A stretch of 64,000 bases of DNA. Origin: an uncultured Kordia sp. (GTDB taxonomy: Bacteria > Bacteroidota > Bacteroidia > Flavobacteriales > Flavobacteriaceae). A program made the translations under genes and the position numbers. Below are positions 51,906-60,430 of the stretch, piece by piece. The notes below the pieces were generated by a model. That model was given only the letters and a program-made list of their open reading frames with translations. It ran no database searches and was not told where the DNA came from. Numbering within the stretch: position 1 is the stretch's first letter; every line of letters begins with the position of its first letter. The stretch is from NCBI RefSeq assembly GCF_947489565.1, contig NZ_CANLEA010000005.1:62001-126000 (forward strand). Reading direction: 5' to 3'.

Positions 51906-52339
51906 ATTTTTATTTCTTCCCCAAAAATAGTGTATCCGTTTGCGTGATAACTCCAACCATTTTTTTCGTAGAAGTTTTCTAAATCTGTGGAAAGATAAAC
52001 CGTTTCAAATCCTTTGTTTTTACATTCGCTTAAAGCGTGTGTCATCAACTTTTTGGCAATGCCTTGGTTTCTGTAGTTTTCATCTACAAATAGACAGGCA
52101 AACCAAGGAAAAATGTCTTGTCGGCTAATAATATCATTAAGCAACAATGCATAACACGCCACGATTTCATTATGATCTAATAAAACATAAAATTTTGGTA
52201 ACGCATTGTCATCAGAAACTGAGTTTTCAATACAGTCTCTGTAAAAGTCAAAATTGCTATCATTTCCCCATTGTTTCCAGAAATAAGCAATTCCTTTTTC
52301 TAGAAGATTATTGTCTTTTGTGATTAATTCTATTTTCAC
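51881..52339 (-). CDS. GNAT-family N-acetyltransferase
   Basis: A 152-residue acetyltransferase: motif A with VDENYRNQGIAKKLMTHAL carries the R/Q-x-x-G-x-G/A acetyl-CoA loop, and motif B VYLSTDLENFYEKNGWSY. Substrate unknown. It starts 5 nt after the stop of the upstream gene, forming a two-gene operon. Confidence 0.88.
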   Translation of the reverse strand: MKIELITKDNNLLEKGIAYFWKQWGNDSNFDFYRDCIENSVSDDNALPKFYVLLDHNEIVACYALLLNDIISRQDIFPWFACLFVDENYRNQGIAKKLMTHALSECKNKGFETVYLSTDLENFYEKNGWSYHANGYTIFGEEIKIYSISLTS

Positions 52340-52344
52340 AATAT

Positions 52345-53127
52345 TTATTTCATTAATTCTATTTGAAATTTTGTAGCGTTGAATGCCATTTCTAGACCTT
52401 TAATGTTAGATTCAAGTGCGCCAATTTCAAATAAATCATTCAAATGTTTCGTTTGTTTTTCAACATTATCAGTATCTCTTTTAAACATTAGATATTTTAA
52501 AAGAATTAAATTGGTCATAATCTGATCAGATATACTTGCATCTTTTTCTTTTAAAGCCTCATCAATGGTAGTTTTTATTTTGGAATCATTTTTAGATAAT
52601 TCATCAAATAGATAGGCATTGGCTAAATCAGATTTGTTCATGTTAGCATAATCGTTCTGATTGGACATATCTTTTCTATACGTCATTTTATTTCCATTCA
52701 GAAAATACCATCTTGTATAGGAATCATTCTCTACTTTTATTTCTTTTTCAAAGACTCTTTTTTTAACGCTCCAGTTTGTAAAAGCAATTAGCAATTCTGT
52801 TCCGTCCTCTTTTTTTAGAATGGCAAATTTTATTAAATAGTTTCTGTCACCAGGTTTTTCAATTTCTATATCAAGTCTGTTTTCTAATGATACATATTTT
52901 TTTACTGCTTTTAATATTGAAGAAACATCTTCTGGACTCGCCTCAGGAAATAAATTTTCTCTCAAAAACACATCGATGTATAGATAATGTGTTAAATAAA
53001 AATCGTCCATTTTAAGGTAATTTACTTCCGTAAGATTGTCAGATTTTATTTTAATTTTTTCAGATTGAGCATATCCAAGATTTGTAAATAATACTAGAAG
53101 TGAAACTATAAATAAATTTTTATGCAT
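52345..53127 (-). CDS. Secreted protein, unknown function
   Basis: A 260-residue protein with signal peptide (1-20, ending GYAQ). The middle contains LLIAFTNWSVKKRVFEKEI, the C-terminal ~100 residues are helical. No domain recognised. Precedes the GNAT gene by 5 nt. The spacer to the next operon (53128-53261) shows nothing convincing. Confidence 0.65.
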   Translation of the reverse strand: MHKNLFIVSLLVLFTNLGYAQSEKIKIKSDNLTEVNYLKMDDFYLTHYLYIDVFLRENLFPEASPEDVSSILKAVKKYVSLENRLDIEIEKPGDRNYLIKFAILKKEDGTELLIAFTNWSVKKRVFEKEIKVENDSYTRWYFLNGNKMTYRKDMSNQNDYANMNKSDLANAYLFDELSKNDSKIKTTIDEALKEKDASISDQIMTNLILLKYLMFKRDTDNVEKQTKHLNDLFEIGALESNIKGLEMAFNATKFQIELMK

Positions 53128-53261
53128 TTTATTGATTTTATATTGAGTTCAGAATACTCTATAGGTATTGTAGTTGTGAAAAGTGTTACAATGTTATTGC
53201 GATAAAACTACATTATTCTTATTCAAAGTCAAAACAATATAAATTTTAAAATTAAAACATA

Positions 53262-53984
53262 CTAAAATACTTCTTTCACATAAAAAAACGCTTCGTTCGA
53301 ATGATCTGAAAATAGCATACGATCTGCATCAACGGCAATTTGTGTTCCGCCATTTTCTAGGATCAATTTTTTTGTGATTTCAATATCTTTCACACCAAAA
53401 GTACAGACCCAATATTCATACGATCCTTTGTACTGATTGTCAATTTCTACAATATCAGCAATATATTCATTATTGGAATTGTAAACAGCATGCAATCCGC
53501 TAGTTTTTTGAATGATTTTCCAATCAAAGATTCCTTCGTAAAACGGAATGGCTTTGGAAGCATCTGAAACATGAAGTTCGTTCCAAATAAGCGTATTTGC
53601 TGTATTTTTTGTTCGAACATTGGTTAATTGATCGCCTTCATACACCGTGAATCCAGCACCAGAAAGATCGCGAATCAAAGCAATTTTAGTATTAGAAGCA
53701 ATTTCAGATTGCAATTCGATAATTCCGCCTAATTCGCGCGCTTTTTCAACTGTTTCTGCAACATTGTCTACTTGAATATACGACATCCAAAAGTGCGGCA
53801 TGCGCATTTGTTTGAATTTATCTGGCGTTTCATACAAACCGGTAACTTCAGTATTTTTAATAAACGCCGTATAATAGTCATCGTACTGATAGTATTTCCA
53901 CCCAAAAACAGTTTCATAAAAAGATATCGTTTCTTTTGGCGTGTATGTAGAAAGATCGGCGTATATAAAATTATTAGTTTTCAT
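53262..53984 (-). CDS. VOC (glyoxalase/dioxygenase-fold) protein, two modules
   Basis: About 241 residues from the ATG at 53984 (MKTNNFIYADL), chosen over the in-frame ATG at 54062 because the longer form would overlap the upstream gene by 76 nt with no VOC similarity. Two VOC modules are visible: the first with ISFYETVFGWKYYQ and HFWMSYIQVDNVAETV, the second with LIWNELHVSDASKAIPFYEGIFDWKI. Metal ligands are mostly absent, so binding rather than catalysis is possible. Last gene of the FNR-box operon. Confidence 0.85.
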   Translation of the reverse strand: MKTNNFIYADLSTYTPKETISFYETVFGWKYYQYDDYYTAFIKNTEVTGLYETPDKFKQMRMPHFWMSYIQVDNVAETVEKARELGGIIELQSEIASNTKIALIRDLSGAGFTVYEGDQLTNVRTKNTANTLIWNELHVSDASKAIPFYEGIFDWKIIQKTSGLHAVYNSNNEYIADIVEIDNQYKGSYEYWVCTFGVKDIEITKKLILENGGTQIAVDADRMLFSDHSNEAFFYVKEVF

Positions 53985-53986
53985 TA

Positions 53987-54247
53987 TTAATGAGGTATCA
54001 GTTTGATAATAATTAAATCTATTACAGAAAGCATTAGTAGTATAAACATCCAAACCCACCATTTTAGCTGTATTTTTTTAGCTATTTTCATTTCTGCCCA
54101 AGTCCATACTGTAATATAACCAATCCATAACCATATATTTTTGATTTTATACATGATCATAAGAATCATTCCGATCATAAAGATGATCATCACGAGTGTA
54201 AATTTAATCCAGTCTTTTTTGGTAGCATTTTGCCCAACAGCATTCAT
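53987..54247 (-). CDS. Small integral membrane protein
   Basis: An 86-residue protein with three hydrophobic segments (about 14-32, 38-52, 63-83), W-rich. No family recognised. Overlaps the upstream gene by 4 nt (ATGA) and is followed 2 nt later by the VOC gene. Confidence 0.7.
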   Translation of the reverse strand: MNAVGQNATKKDWIKFTLVMIIFMIGMILMIMYKIKNIWLWIGYITVWTWAEMKIAKKIQLKWWVWMFILLMLSVIDLIIIKLIPH

Positions 54248-55143
54248 GATTTGGGAATCTTTTGATTGCTAGGCATCCAATCTGGCGGTTTTATAAAGGC
54301 TAATAATTTATTGTGTATGCCATCAATTTGCTTGAGTTTTTTAAAGAAACGTGTAATTCCATGAAAAAATACTTTGATAGGATTCGTACTTTGCAAAGGT
54401 TCCGAAATTCCATAAACCACTTTTTCCACTTCAGGTTCAAACGTACCTAATAATCGATCCCAAATAATAAAAATACCAGCATAATTTTTATCCCAATACT
54501 GTCGGTTTGATCCATGATGCACTCTGTGATGCGATGGCGTGTTGAAAATAAATTCGACAGGTTTTATGAGTTTCCCAATGATTTCTGTGTGCAATAAGGT
54601 TTGAAATACTTGTACAAATACTTCTGAAAGCAATACTAAAATAGGATCGAATCCTAACATGACTAACGGCAATGAAAATACAATAGGCATGATGGCGTCA
54701 AACGGCCCAAAACGATATGCAACCGACATGTTAAAGTGTGGCGAACTGTGATGTACAGTATGTGTTGCCCAACCAATTCCGATACGATGCATCATGCGAT
54801 GTTCCCAGTAATATGCAAAGTCAGCCAAAATAATACAAGCGATGATGGTTGCCCAATTCAAGTCTAAATGTGGTAAACTTATATTTTGATAGATCCAAAA
54901 ATAGAGTTTTGTAATGGCCAATATTCCTAAGAGAATTTCAATAGCAAAGAAGGCTCCGAAGGTGATGATATTCGCAAGGCTATCAAAAATTACGTTTGCG
55001 TTCAAGCGTTTTAAATAGGCGTATCGAATCAATTCCAATACAAAAAACGGAACAATGAGGTAGAGTAGACTTAGGTCATTGAATATGTAAAACCAATATT
55101 CAAGATCAATCCAACTGATTTTTTGTGATAAAAACTCTATCAT
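54244..55143 (-). CDS. Sterol desaturase/fatty acid hydroxylase family membrane protein
   Basis: A 299-residue polytopic membrane protein with the di-iron histidine boxes HRMMH (115-119), HTVHH (128-132) and HHRVHH (205-210), diagnostic of the sterol desaturase/fatty-acid hydroxylase superfamily (oxygen-dependent hydroxylation of lipid substrates). About four helices flank the boxes. Flavobacteria do not make sterols, so a hopanoid, carotenoid, sphingolipid or ether-lipid substrate is more likely; AGMO-type glyceryl-ether monooxygenase layout also fits. Part of the FNR-box operon, overlapping both neighbours by 4 nt. Confidence 0.88.
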   Translation of the reverse strand: MIEFLSQKISWIDLEYWFYIFNDLSLLYLIVPFFVLELIRYAYLKRLNANVIFDSLANIITFGAFFAIEILLGILAITKLYFWIYQNISLPHLDLNWATIIACIILADFAYYWEHRMMHRIGIGWATHTVHHSSPHFNMSVAYRFGPFDAIMPIVFSLPLVMLGFDPILVLLSEVFVQVFQTLLHTEIIGKLIKPVEFIFNTPSHHRVHHGSNRQYWDKNYAGIFIIWDRLLGTFEPEVEKVVYGISEPLQSTNPIKVFFHGITRFFKKLKQIDGIHNKLLAFIKPPDWMPSNQKIPKS

Positions 55144-55631
55144 GATTTAAATCTTTTCCAAGTTTCTACATCACCATATCCATAATAATCATAGCTGAGT
55201 TTAAATGAATTTTCATCAACCATATCAATATTACATTGTACATCATATGTTTCTCCTTCATATTCAATTTTATACGTGCCTTTGCCTTTGTAACCGTCAA
55301 ATGAATTTATGGTAAGAGTTTTGGTTTTTTCAGCTTTTTCACCATATCCTTTTTCATCTTGATATTCATAAGTATAGGCATTGAATTTGTTGCCTTCTTT
55401 TTTGATGTCATATACGATAGCACCTTTATAGTCGTCACTGTTATAGTTTACAATCCATTTACCAACGATATAGTCTGTTTCGTAATTTGGAGCGGTGTTT
55501 TCAGTGTCAGGAATTACTTCATTTGTAGTGATTGAATCTTTGTTTTGAGCAGCATAGGTCACTAAATGTGCACCGCCAGCGAGGAGGATAATGACCAATA
55601 AACTTCTAAATAATAATGTTGAATTTTTCAT
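55140..55631 (-). CDS. DUF2147-like exported protein
   Basis: About 163 residues from the ATG at 55631 (MKNSTLLFRSLLV); six extra residues upstream are possible from 55649 but that ATG overlaps the predicted -7 box. Signal peptide (~1-27, ending TYAAQ), then a beta-rich domain with YIVGKWIVNYNSDDYKGAIVYDIKKEGNKFNAYTYEYQDEKG and a terminal GDVETWKRF, in the DUF2147 style. Envelope location. First gene of the operon. Confidence 0.78.
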   Translation of the reverse strand: MKNSTLLFRSLLVIILLAGGAHLVTYAAQNKDSITTNEVIPDTENTAPNYETDYIVGKWIVNYNSDDYKGAIVYDIKKEGNKFNAYTYEYQDEKGYGEKAEKTKTLTINSFDGYKGKGTYKIEYEGETYDVQCNIDMVDENSFKLSYDYYGYGDVETWKRFKS

Positions 55632-55648
55632 CTTTTTTATATTTACCA

Positions 55649-55656
55649 CAAAGATT
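55649..55656 (-). promoter_or_regulatory. Near-consensus -7 box of the DUF2147-desaturase operon
   Basis: AATCTTTG on the minus strand (first base of TAnnTTTG changed). A start near 55642 places the FNR-type palindrome centre about 43 nt upstream, close to the -41.5 of class II activator sites, and leaves an 11-nt leader. Confidence 0.45.
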
Positions 55657-55674
55657 CACCGACTTTTAAATTGT

Positions 55675-55696
55675 TTTTTTGATCTAGATCAAAAAA
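55675..55696. promoter_or_regulatory. FNR-type palindrome (TTGAT-n4-ATCAA) before the operon
   Basis: The 22-bp perfect palindrome contains TTGATCTAGATCAA, an exact match to the FNR consensus TTGATnnnnATCAA. It lies between the Crp/Fnr-family gene and the operon it probably controls. It has no T tail in the right place to be a terminator. Confidence 0.7.
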
Positions 55697-56260
55697 TTAT
55701 TTCTGTGTCCGTAATCGGCTCAACGTTTCTTGAGAGATTCCTAAAAAAGAAGCGATATAGCCTAATTTGACTCGCAATTCAATATCAGGAAAAAAAGAAA
55801 GCAAGGTTTGGTATTTTTCTTTTGCGGAAAAGAAGGACCAACCTTTATTGAATTCGTCTAAAAAGATCAACATTTCTTCGGCTAACAGTCGCGCAAAATT
55901 TCCAAAGGCAGGAAAATCGGCAATTAACTTTTGATAATTGGCGTAACTAATTTGATACACACAACAATCTTCTAATGCTTCAATTTCTTCAAAACCCGAT
56001 TTTTGTGCATAAAAACTATGCCACGACGTAATGAATTGTTCTTCTTTATAAAACCATGAAGATACTTTTTTTCCATCGTGATAATAGTAGTTGTGTAAAA
56101 CTCCTTTTTCTATAAAATACAGGTAATTTGCCTTATTTCCTTGCGATAAAATAATGTCGCCTTGCGGAATTTCTTTTCGCTCAAAACTTGTCTGAAGCCT
56201 TTGTAATAACTCAGGACTTACAAAGCATCGATTACTTATTTGCTGGAGTAAATTTTGCAT
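55697..56260 (-). CDS. Crp/Fnr-family regulator with FNR-type recognition helix
   Basis: A 187-residue regulator: cyclic-nucleotide-binding-like sensor domain (about 25-120, e.g. DIILSQGNKANYLYFIEKGVLH) and a C-terminal HTH ending ISQETLSRLR. The recognition helix has Glu178, Ser181 and Arg182 with the spacing of FNR Glu209, Ser212, Arg213, predicting TTGA recognition, which matches the palindrome next to it. The Cys of the FNR iron-sulfur site are not present as a set (Cys12, 99, 100 only), so oxygen sensing by that route is unlikely. Confidence 0.88.
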   Translation of the reverse strand: MQNLLQQISNRCFVSPELLQRLQTSFERKEIPQGDIILSQGNKANYLYFIEKGVLHNYYYHDGKKVSSWFYKEEQFITSWHSFYAQKSGFEEIEALEDCCVYQISYANYQKLIADFPAFGNFARLLAEEMLIFLDEFNKGWSFFSAKEKYQTLLSFFPDIELRVKLGYIASFLGISQETLSRLRTQK

Positions 56261-56367
56261 TGATATATTGAAATACGTTACAATTGATAGTTAAAACTAC
56301 AAGAAACCTTATAGAAAACCTAAGTAGAATGTATATTTTACGGTGAGCGTCATTCATGAATATTCCT

Positions 56368-56375
56368 TAGGTTTG
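56368..56375 (+). promoter_or_regulatory. -7 box directly before the BNR/GH105-like gene
   Basis: TAGGTTTG is consensus and ends 5 nt before the ATG at 56381, predicting a leaderless mRNA. No clear -33 TTTG. Confidence 0.4.
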
Positions 56376-56380
56376 TAGTT

Positions 56381-58465
56381 ATGAAGTACATTCAATACGC
56401 AATGCTATTTTTCTGTAGTGTGTTATTTGCCCAAAAGCAAGCAACACATACGTACAGTGAATCCGAAGCTATTTCTTCAGAAGCTTATCAATCAATGACG
56501 TTTAACGGTGTTTGGAGTTGGTTTTCCGATCCAAGAGCTGTGTATTATGAAGGAAAGTTCAAACGAACGTATGCAGGTTGGATAGACAATTACGGTGATG
56601 TACATATTGGTTATTACGATCATGATACTAAAAAAGTAGCTTCAAAAGTTATTTATGATAATTTAGAAATTGACGATCATGATAATCCTACCATTTTATT
56701 GGATGATGACGGACGTTTATTAGTGTTTTTTAATACACATTTGCAAGAAGCGAGTCCGTTGTATATGCGAACGTCTACACATACCGAAGACATTACAGAA
56801 TGGTCGCCCGTTAAGGAATTATTTTTAAATGACACTGAAAAGTTTCGGAATGCAAGCGCCATGCATCATACATATACAAACCCTGTGCGATTGTCTGCCG
56901 AAGACGGTAAAATTTATTTGTTTTGGCGCGGAACATTTTTAAAACCTTCGTATGCTGTTTCTTCGGATAGCGGAAAAACATGGTCAAAAGGAAAAATTTT
57001 ATTCATGCCGACTCAGAAAGAAAATGCAAAGGCTCCGTATACCAAAGTCTATTCCGATGGTGTTTCTAAAATTCATTTTGCGTTTACAGACGGACATCCA
57101 ACCAAAGAAACCAACAATGGATTGTACTATATGTATTATGAAAATGGAGCGTTTTACAAAGCCAATGGAACAAAGATTAAAGAGGTTTCGCAATTGCCTG
57201 TGTATCAATCGGAACTTGATGTAATTTTTGAATCTGATAGTGTAAAATCGTGGAATTGGGATATTGCGCAAGATGCAGAAGGAAATCCGATTGTGACGTA
57301 TGCGAAGTTTCCAGATGCGCAAACACATATCTATTCGTATGCAACGTTTCAAAATGGACAGTGGAAAAGTCATGATGTGGTCAATGCTGGTGGATGGTTT
57401 CCCAAAACTAGAGAAGGAACCAAAGAGTTAGAACCGCATTATGCTGGCGGTATTGTGCTAGATCATGAAACACCAAATACAGTATATCTTTCCGTAAAAC
57501 AAGATGAAGTTTTTGAAATAGAGCAGTGGACGACGAATGACAATGGAAAGTCCTGGAATGCGAAGAAAATCACATCGAATTCTACCAAAAATAATGTGCG
57601 TCCGTTTGCAGTTCGCGGTGCAAAAAAAGGAAATCCGTTGCAAGTATTATGGTTGCAGAATACAAAATATATCTACTATGCACACGATACACGCGGAAAA
57701 GAAACTACCTTAAGTTTTAAAGATCGTTATCATACGGCTGTGAAAATGAATCTAGAGAAACCAACGCTAAATTCTGAGCTTACTGAAGAAAGTGTACAAG
57801 AATTATTGCGCCAAATTGCAGAATACTTACTTGAAAATCCAAATCATGAGATAGCTCAAAACGATTGGCGTTTCGGAATTATGTTTGCTGGAATTGATGC
57901 TTTTTACAAGATGACTAAAGAAGTACGTTATAAAAATGAATTGGTAAACATTCAACAGTATCAACAGGAGGAAAGTGAAGATTCTGATGAAGATGAACTT
58001 GATGTGTTTGGTACAATTTGGTCATACAATGCAAGAAATGATCGTGTCGCGCTTCAGAAAATAGAAAATTTGATTCCTAAGGACTTTTCTTTGAAAACAC
58101 TTTATTTTCCAACAGCTTCTTTGATATATGCGATTCGAAATTTTAATGAAAGTATCACAGCAATTGAAGCCTTAAAAAAAGAATTTACTAGAATTGTAGA
58201 TGCTTTGTTAATTAATGAAATTGAATCAGCATCATTCATAGATGAAATCCCTGAAAATAAAGCGTTTGTAATTTACTGTTTTGCAGCAGGAATGAATGAT
58301 GGTTTAGTCGATAAGAAATATACTGATATTGTGCTAAAGACTTGGAAACAACTCCAAGAAAAGCTTTTGGAAAATGATCAATTCAAAAAATTGGACGTAG
58401 AAACAAACGCCGCCATTTTATTAGCAGGAAAAGAGATTTACACGATTTTAAAACGTAACAACTAA
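56381..58465 (+). CDS. BNR_4 propeller protein fused to a shortened GH105-like helical module, secreted
   Basis: A 694-residue exported protein (signal peptide 1-17). Residues ~40-460 match the BNR_4 family: MTFNGVWSWFSDPRAVYYEGKF, DIHIGYYDHDTKK-like repeats, DNPTILLDDDGRLLVFFNTH, WNWDIAQDAEGNPIVTYA; these propellers occur in polysaccharide lyases and neuraminidase-like enzymes. From ~475 the sequence resembles the (alpha/alpha)6 GH88/GH105 unsaturated-glycan hydrolases: NDWRFGIMFAGIDAFYKMTKEVRYKNELV and KAFVIYCFAAGMNDGLVDKKYTDIVLKTW; however the middle of that module is much shorter than usual and the catalytic Asp region was not found. A role in degrading acidic polysaccharides is inferred. 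Confidence 0.78.
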   Translation: MKYIQYAMLFFCSVLFAQKQATHTYSESEAISSEAYQSMTFNGVWSWFSDPRAVYYEGKFKRTYAGWIDNYGDVHIGYYDHDTKKVASKVIYDNLEIDDHDNPTILLDDDGRLLVFFNTHLQEASPLYMRTSTHTEDITEWSPVKELFLNDTEKFRNASAMHHTYTNPVRLSAEDGKIYLFWRGTFLKPSYAVSSDSGKTWSKGKILFMPTQKENAKAPYTKVYSDGVSKIHFAFTDGHPTKETNNGLYYMYYENGAFYKANGTKIKEVSQLPVYQSELDVIFESDSVKSWNWDIAQDAEGNPIVTYAKFPDAQTHIYSYATFQNGQWKSHDVVNAGGWFPKTREGTKELEPHYAGGIVLDHETPNTVYLSVKQDEVFEIEQWTTNDNGKSWNAKKITSNSTKNNVRPFAVRGAKKGNPLQVLWLQNTKYIYYAHDTRGKETTLSFKDRYHTAVKMNLEKPTLNSELTEESVQELLRQIAEYLLENPNHEIAQNDWRFGIMFAGIDAFYKMTKEVRYKNELVNIQQYQQEESEDSDEDELDVFGTIWSYNARNDRVALQKIENLIPKDFSLKTLYFPTASLIYAIRNFNESITAIEALKKEFTRIVDALLINEIESASFIDEIPENKAFVIYCFAAGMNDGLVDKKYTDIVLKTWKQLQEKLLENDQFKKLDVETNAAILLAGKEIYTILKRNN

Positions 58466-58472
58466 CATCTGT

Positions 58473-59627
58473 CTATTCCAATTTCTTGAAATCAGTTTCT
58501 GTAAAGTTTTTTTCTATGAAATTATAGCCTAAATCATAGGTTGTCATATGTCCGTCTTTTAGGTACACTTTGTATAATTGACCGTCAGATTCTATTTTTT
58601 TTATGCTTGACCTAAAATAACCTCCATGAAAAGTATATTTCTTTTCAAAATTCGCTGGTGTAATTGTTGCGTTTTGAAACGCTTGCCATAATAAAAATCC
58701 CTCTGATTTCTCTAGAAACAATCGTTTTGTGCCTTTTTCAAAATAGACTCTATCTAATATAGGCACCTTTGTGTTGAATGGAATTGAAGAGAGTTTTATT
58801 TGCTTGTCTAAATTTAAAGTAGCGCAATATGCCCACAACATTTCTTTGGTTCCTGCTTGCCCATAATCGCTGATGGTTTTTACGATGTTCCCATTTTTTA
58901 GGAATGTTGAAGAAATCGTTTCATCGTCTGTATGACCAACACTGTAATACTCATCTACTTTTGAGATTTGAATGTCTTCTAATTTTTTGAATATATAGTT
59001 GGTGAATTCTGGTGAAAGTTTCCCTTGAAACACTCCAATATGATCTGTAAATTTTTCTCCATAGTACACAAGTCTTCCATCTCGCTGAATAGAAATATTC
59101 ATAATAGGGCAGGAGCCAAAACAACCAGAACGCGACAATACAACTTGATCAAACTGAAGCGAGTCTTTTGGTTTTTTGACCAATGGTACAAGCGTAAGAT
59201 AGGTAGTGTCCTTTTTTTTCAGTAAGAGTGTATCTTTTTTAGAAGCATCTATCGTGCACTTAAACAAAAGTTTGTCCTTTAAAGGATGCTGTATAAATAG
59301 ACTATCGGCTTTTAATTGATACGGAACAAATCCCACGAAAGTGTCATAACTACGTTTGCGCGTAATAGTATCTAGCTTATATTCAATAAATTGCTTGAAA
59401 TATTCTAGTTTGTTTTTTTGAAAGTTTATTCCAATTGGTATTTGAAAAGGCGAAGAATTGTAAGTCTTTATAATTAAACCAGTATCCGTACTCTGTTCCG
59501 TTTCTGCATATCTGGCGTCAATCCAAGAGCCTTGTATTTTGGTTTGTAATGGAATTTGTTGTTGCTTTTTTGGTGTGCAATTATAAAGTAAAAGGGAAAT
59601 AAAAATGCAATAGGTAATGCTTTTCAT
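58473..59627 (-). CDS. Lipoprotein with DUF6438-like domain
   Basis: A 384-residue lipoprotein (YNC, Cys17). The middle contains VVLSRSGCFGSCPIMNISIQRDGRLVYYGE, the characteristic DUF6438 motif with CxGxCP, flanked by SFWI-like beta strands. Convergent with the BNR gene 7 nt away. Function unknown. Confidence 0.8.
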   Translation of the reverse strand: MKSITYCIFISLLLYNCTPKKQQQIPLQTKIQGSWIDARYAETEQSTDTGLIIKTYNSSPFQIPIGINFQKNKLEYFKQFIEYKLDTITRKRSYDTFVGFVPYQLKADSLFIQHPLKDKLLFKCTIDASKKDTLLLKKKDTTYLTLVPLVKKPKDSLQFDQVVLSRSGCFGSCPIMNISIQRDGRLVYYGEKFTDHIGVFQGKLSPEFTNYIFKKLEDIQISKVDEYYSVGHTDDETISSTFLKNGNIVKTISDYGQAGTKEMLWAYCATLNLDKQIKLSSIPFNTKVPILDRVYFEKGTKRLFLEKSEGFLLWQAFQNATITPANFEKKYTFHGGYFRSSIKKIESDGQLYKVYLKDGHMTTYDLGYNFIEKNFTETDFKKLE

Positions 59628-59798
59628 ATACGAGGTTTTAATGTATATGTAAGGTATGAATATTATGAGTTTTTTACTGATTAGACTTTATAAAATATAT
59701 TTTAAAGAAAAACCTTACTTTTTATATTGTGTAATTACTATTCTTTTAAAATATAGTTGCTACATTCATAGACTATAAACCATTAAAACACGAGAATC

Positions 59799-60005
59799 AT
59801 GTTAAAAAGCATTTTAAACGTAAAAGGAACAGAAATCTTGACGAAGAAAAGTCAAAAAGTAATTGGAGGAATAGGAGGAACAGTTGGAGAAGGTTTTGGC
59901 GGTCCTTGCGTTGACAGCCATGATTGTACTGCAACCAATACTATACCTTCTATTTGTTGTTCAGGGATTTGCATTTACACTACAAATTGGCGAGATGTTT
60001 GCTAA
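59799..60005 (+). CDS. GG-leader peptide with knottin-like cysteine framework
   Basis: A 68-residue precursor. Residues 1-24 (MLKSILNVKGTEILTKKSQKVIGG) are a bacteriocin-type double-glycine leader of the flavobacterial kind; further GG pairs at 26-27 and 34-35. The remainder has six Cys (37, 43, 53, 54, 58, 68) in the order C-x5-C-x9-CC-x3-C-x9-C, the C-C-CC-C-C framework of inhibitor cystine-knot peptides. No processing peptidase or transporter gene is nearby. Predicted -7 TATAGTTG (59752-59759) is one base off consensus. Confidence 0.78.
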   Translation: MLKSILNVKGTEILTKKSQKVIGGIGGTVGEGFGGPCVDSHDCTATNTIPSICCSGICIYTTNWRDVC

Positions 60006-60070
60006 AAAATGATTTTATTACAACTTCATAGTGACCCGTTTTGAAAAACGTTACAGTTTTCTAGGATGGG

Positions 60071-60319
60071 TTAATGTACTTTTTGTACTCGTAAGTATTT
60101 TACAAGAGAGAATAATGAAATCAAAGTCCAAATTCCTTCCAAAATTATAAATGGAATGTATTTTAAGAGTACAGAAGCTAGGCATGCCATTCCTGCGCCA
60201 ATTAAGTTGAGTAGTATGGAAGACAGATCGTTGTGTTTAACTTTTCCAGTTATATTCAAAAAATAGGCGAGTAGTATTTGAAATACGCCAATAAAGCCAA
60301 TCCAATCAATTAAATTCAT
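60071..60319 (-). CDS. CBU_0592-like small membrane protein
   Basis: 82 residues from the ATG at 60319 (MNLIDWIGFIGVFQILLAYFL), preferred over the in-frame ATG at 60352 because the extra residues are not hydrophobic. Three transmembrane helices with the family pattern IGFIGVFQILLAYFLNITGKV and LLNLIGAGMACLASVLLKYIPFIILEGIW. The CBU_0592 family is widespread in bacteria and uncharacterised; some are paired with lipid enzymes. Single gene. Confidence 0.75.
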   Translation of the reverse strand: MNLIDWIGFIGVFQILLAYFLNITGKVKHNDLSSILLNLIGAGMACLASVLLKYIPFIILEGIWTLISLFSLVKYLRVQKVH

Positions 60320-60430
60320 ATATAATATATTAGTGGGGTTGTATATAAACAACTCTTATGGCTGTCGAAAAAAATCCTGAAACTTTCATTATTATATATA
60401 TTATCATTTTGCTTGTTGTAAAAATTAAAC

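Noticed and set aside
55675-55696. FNR palindrome as a terminator
   Set aside because: T run precedes and A run follows the stem on the minus strand, and there is no loop, so it cannot act as an intrinsic terminator.
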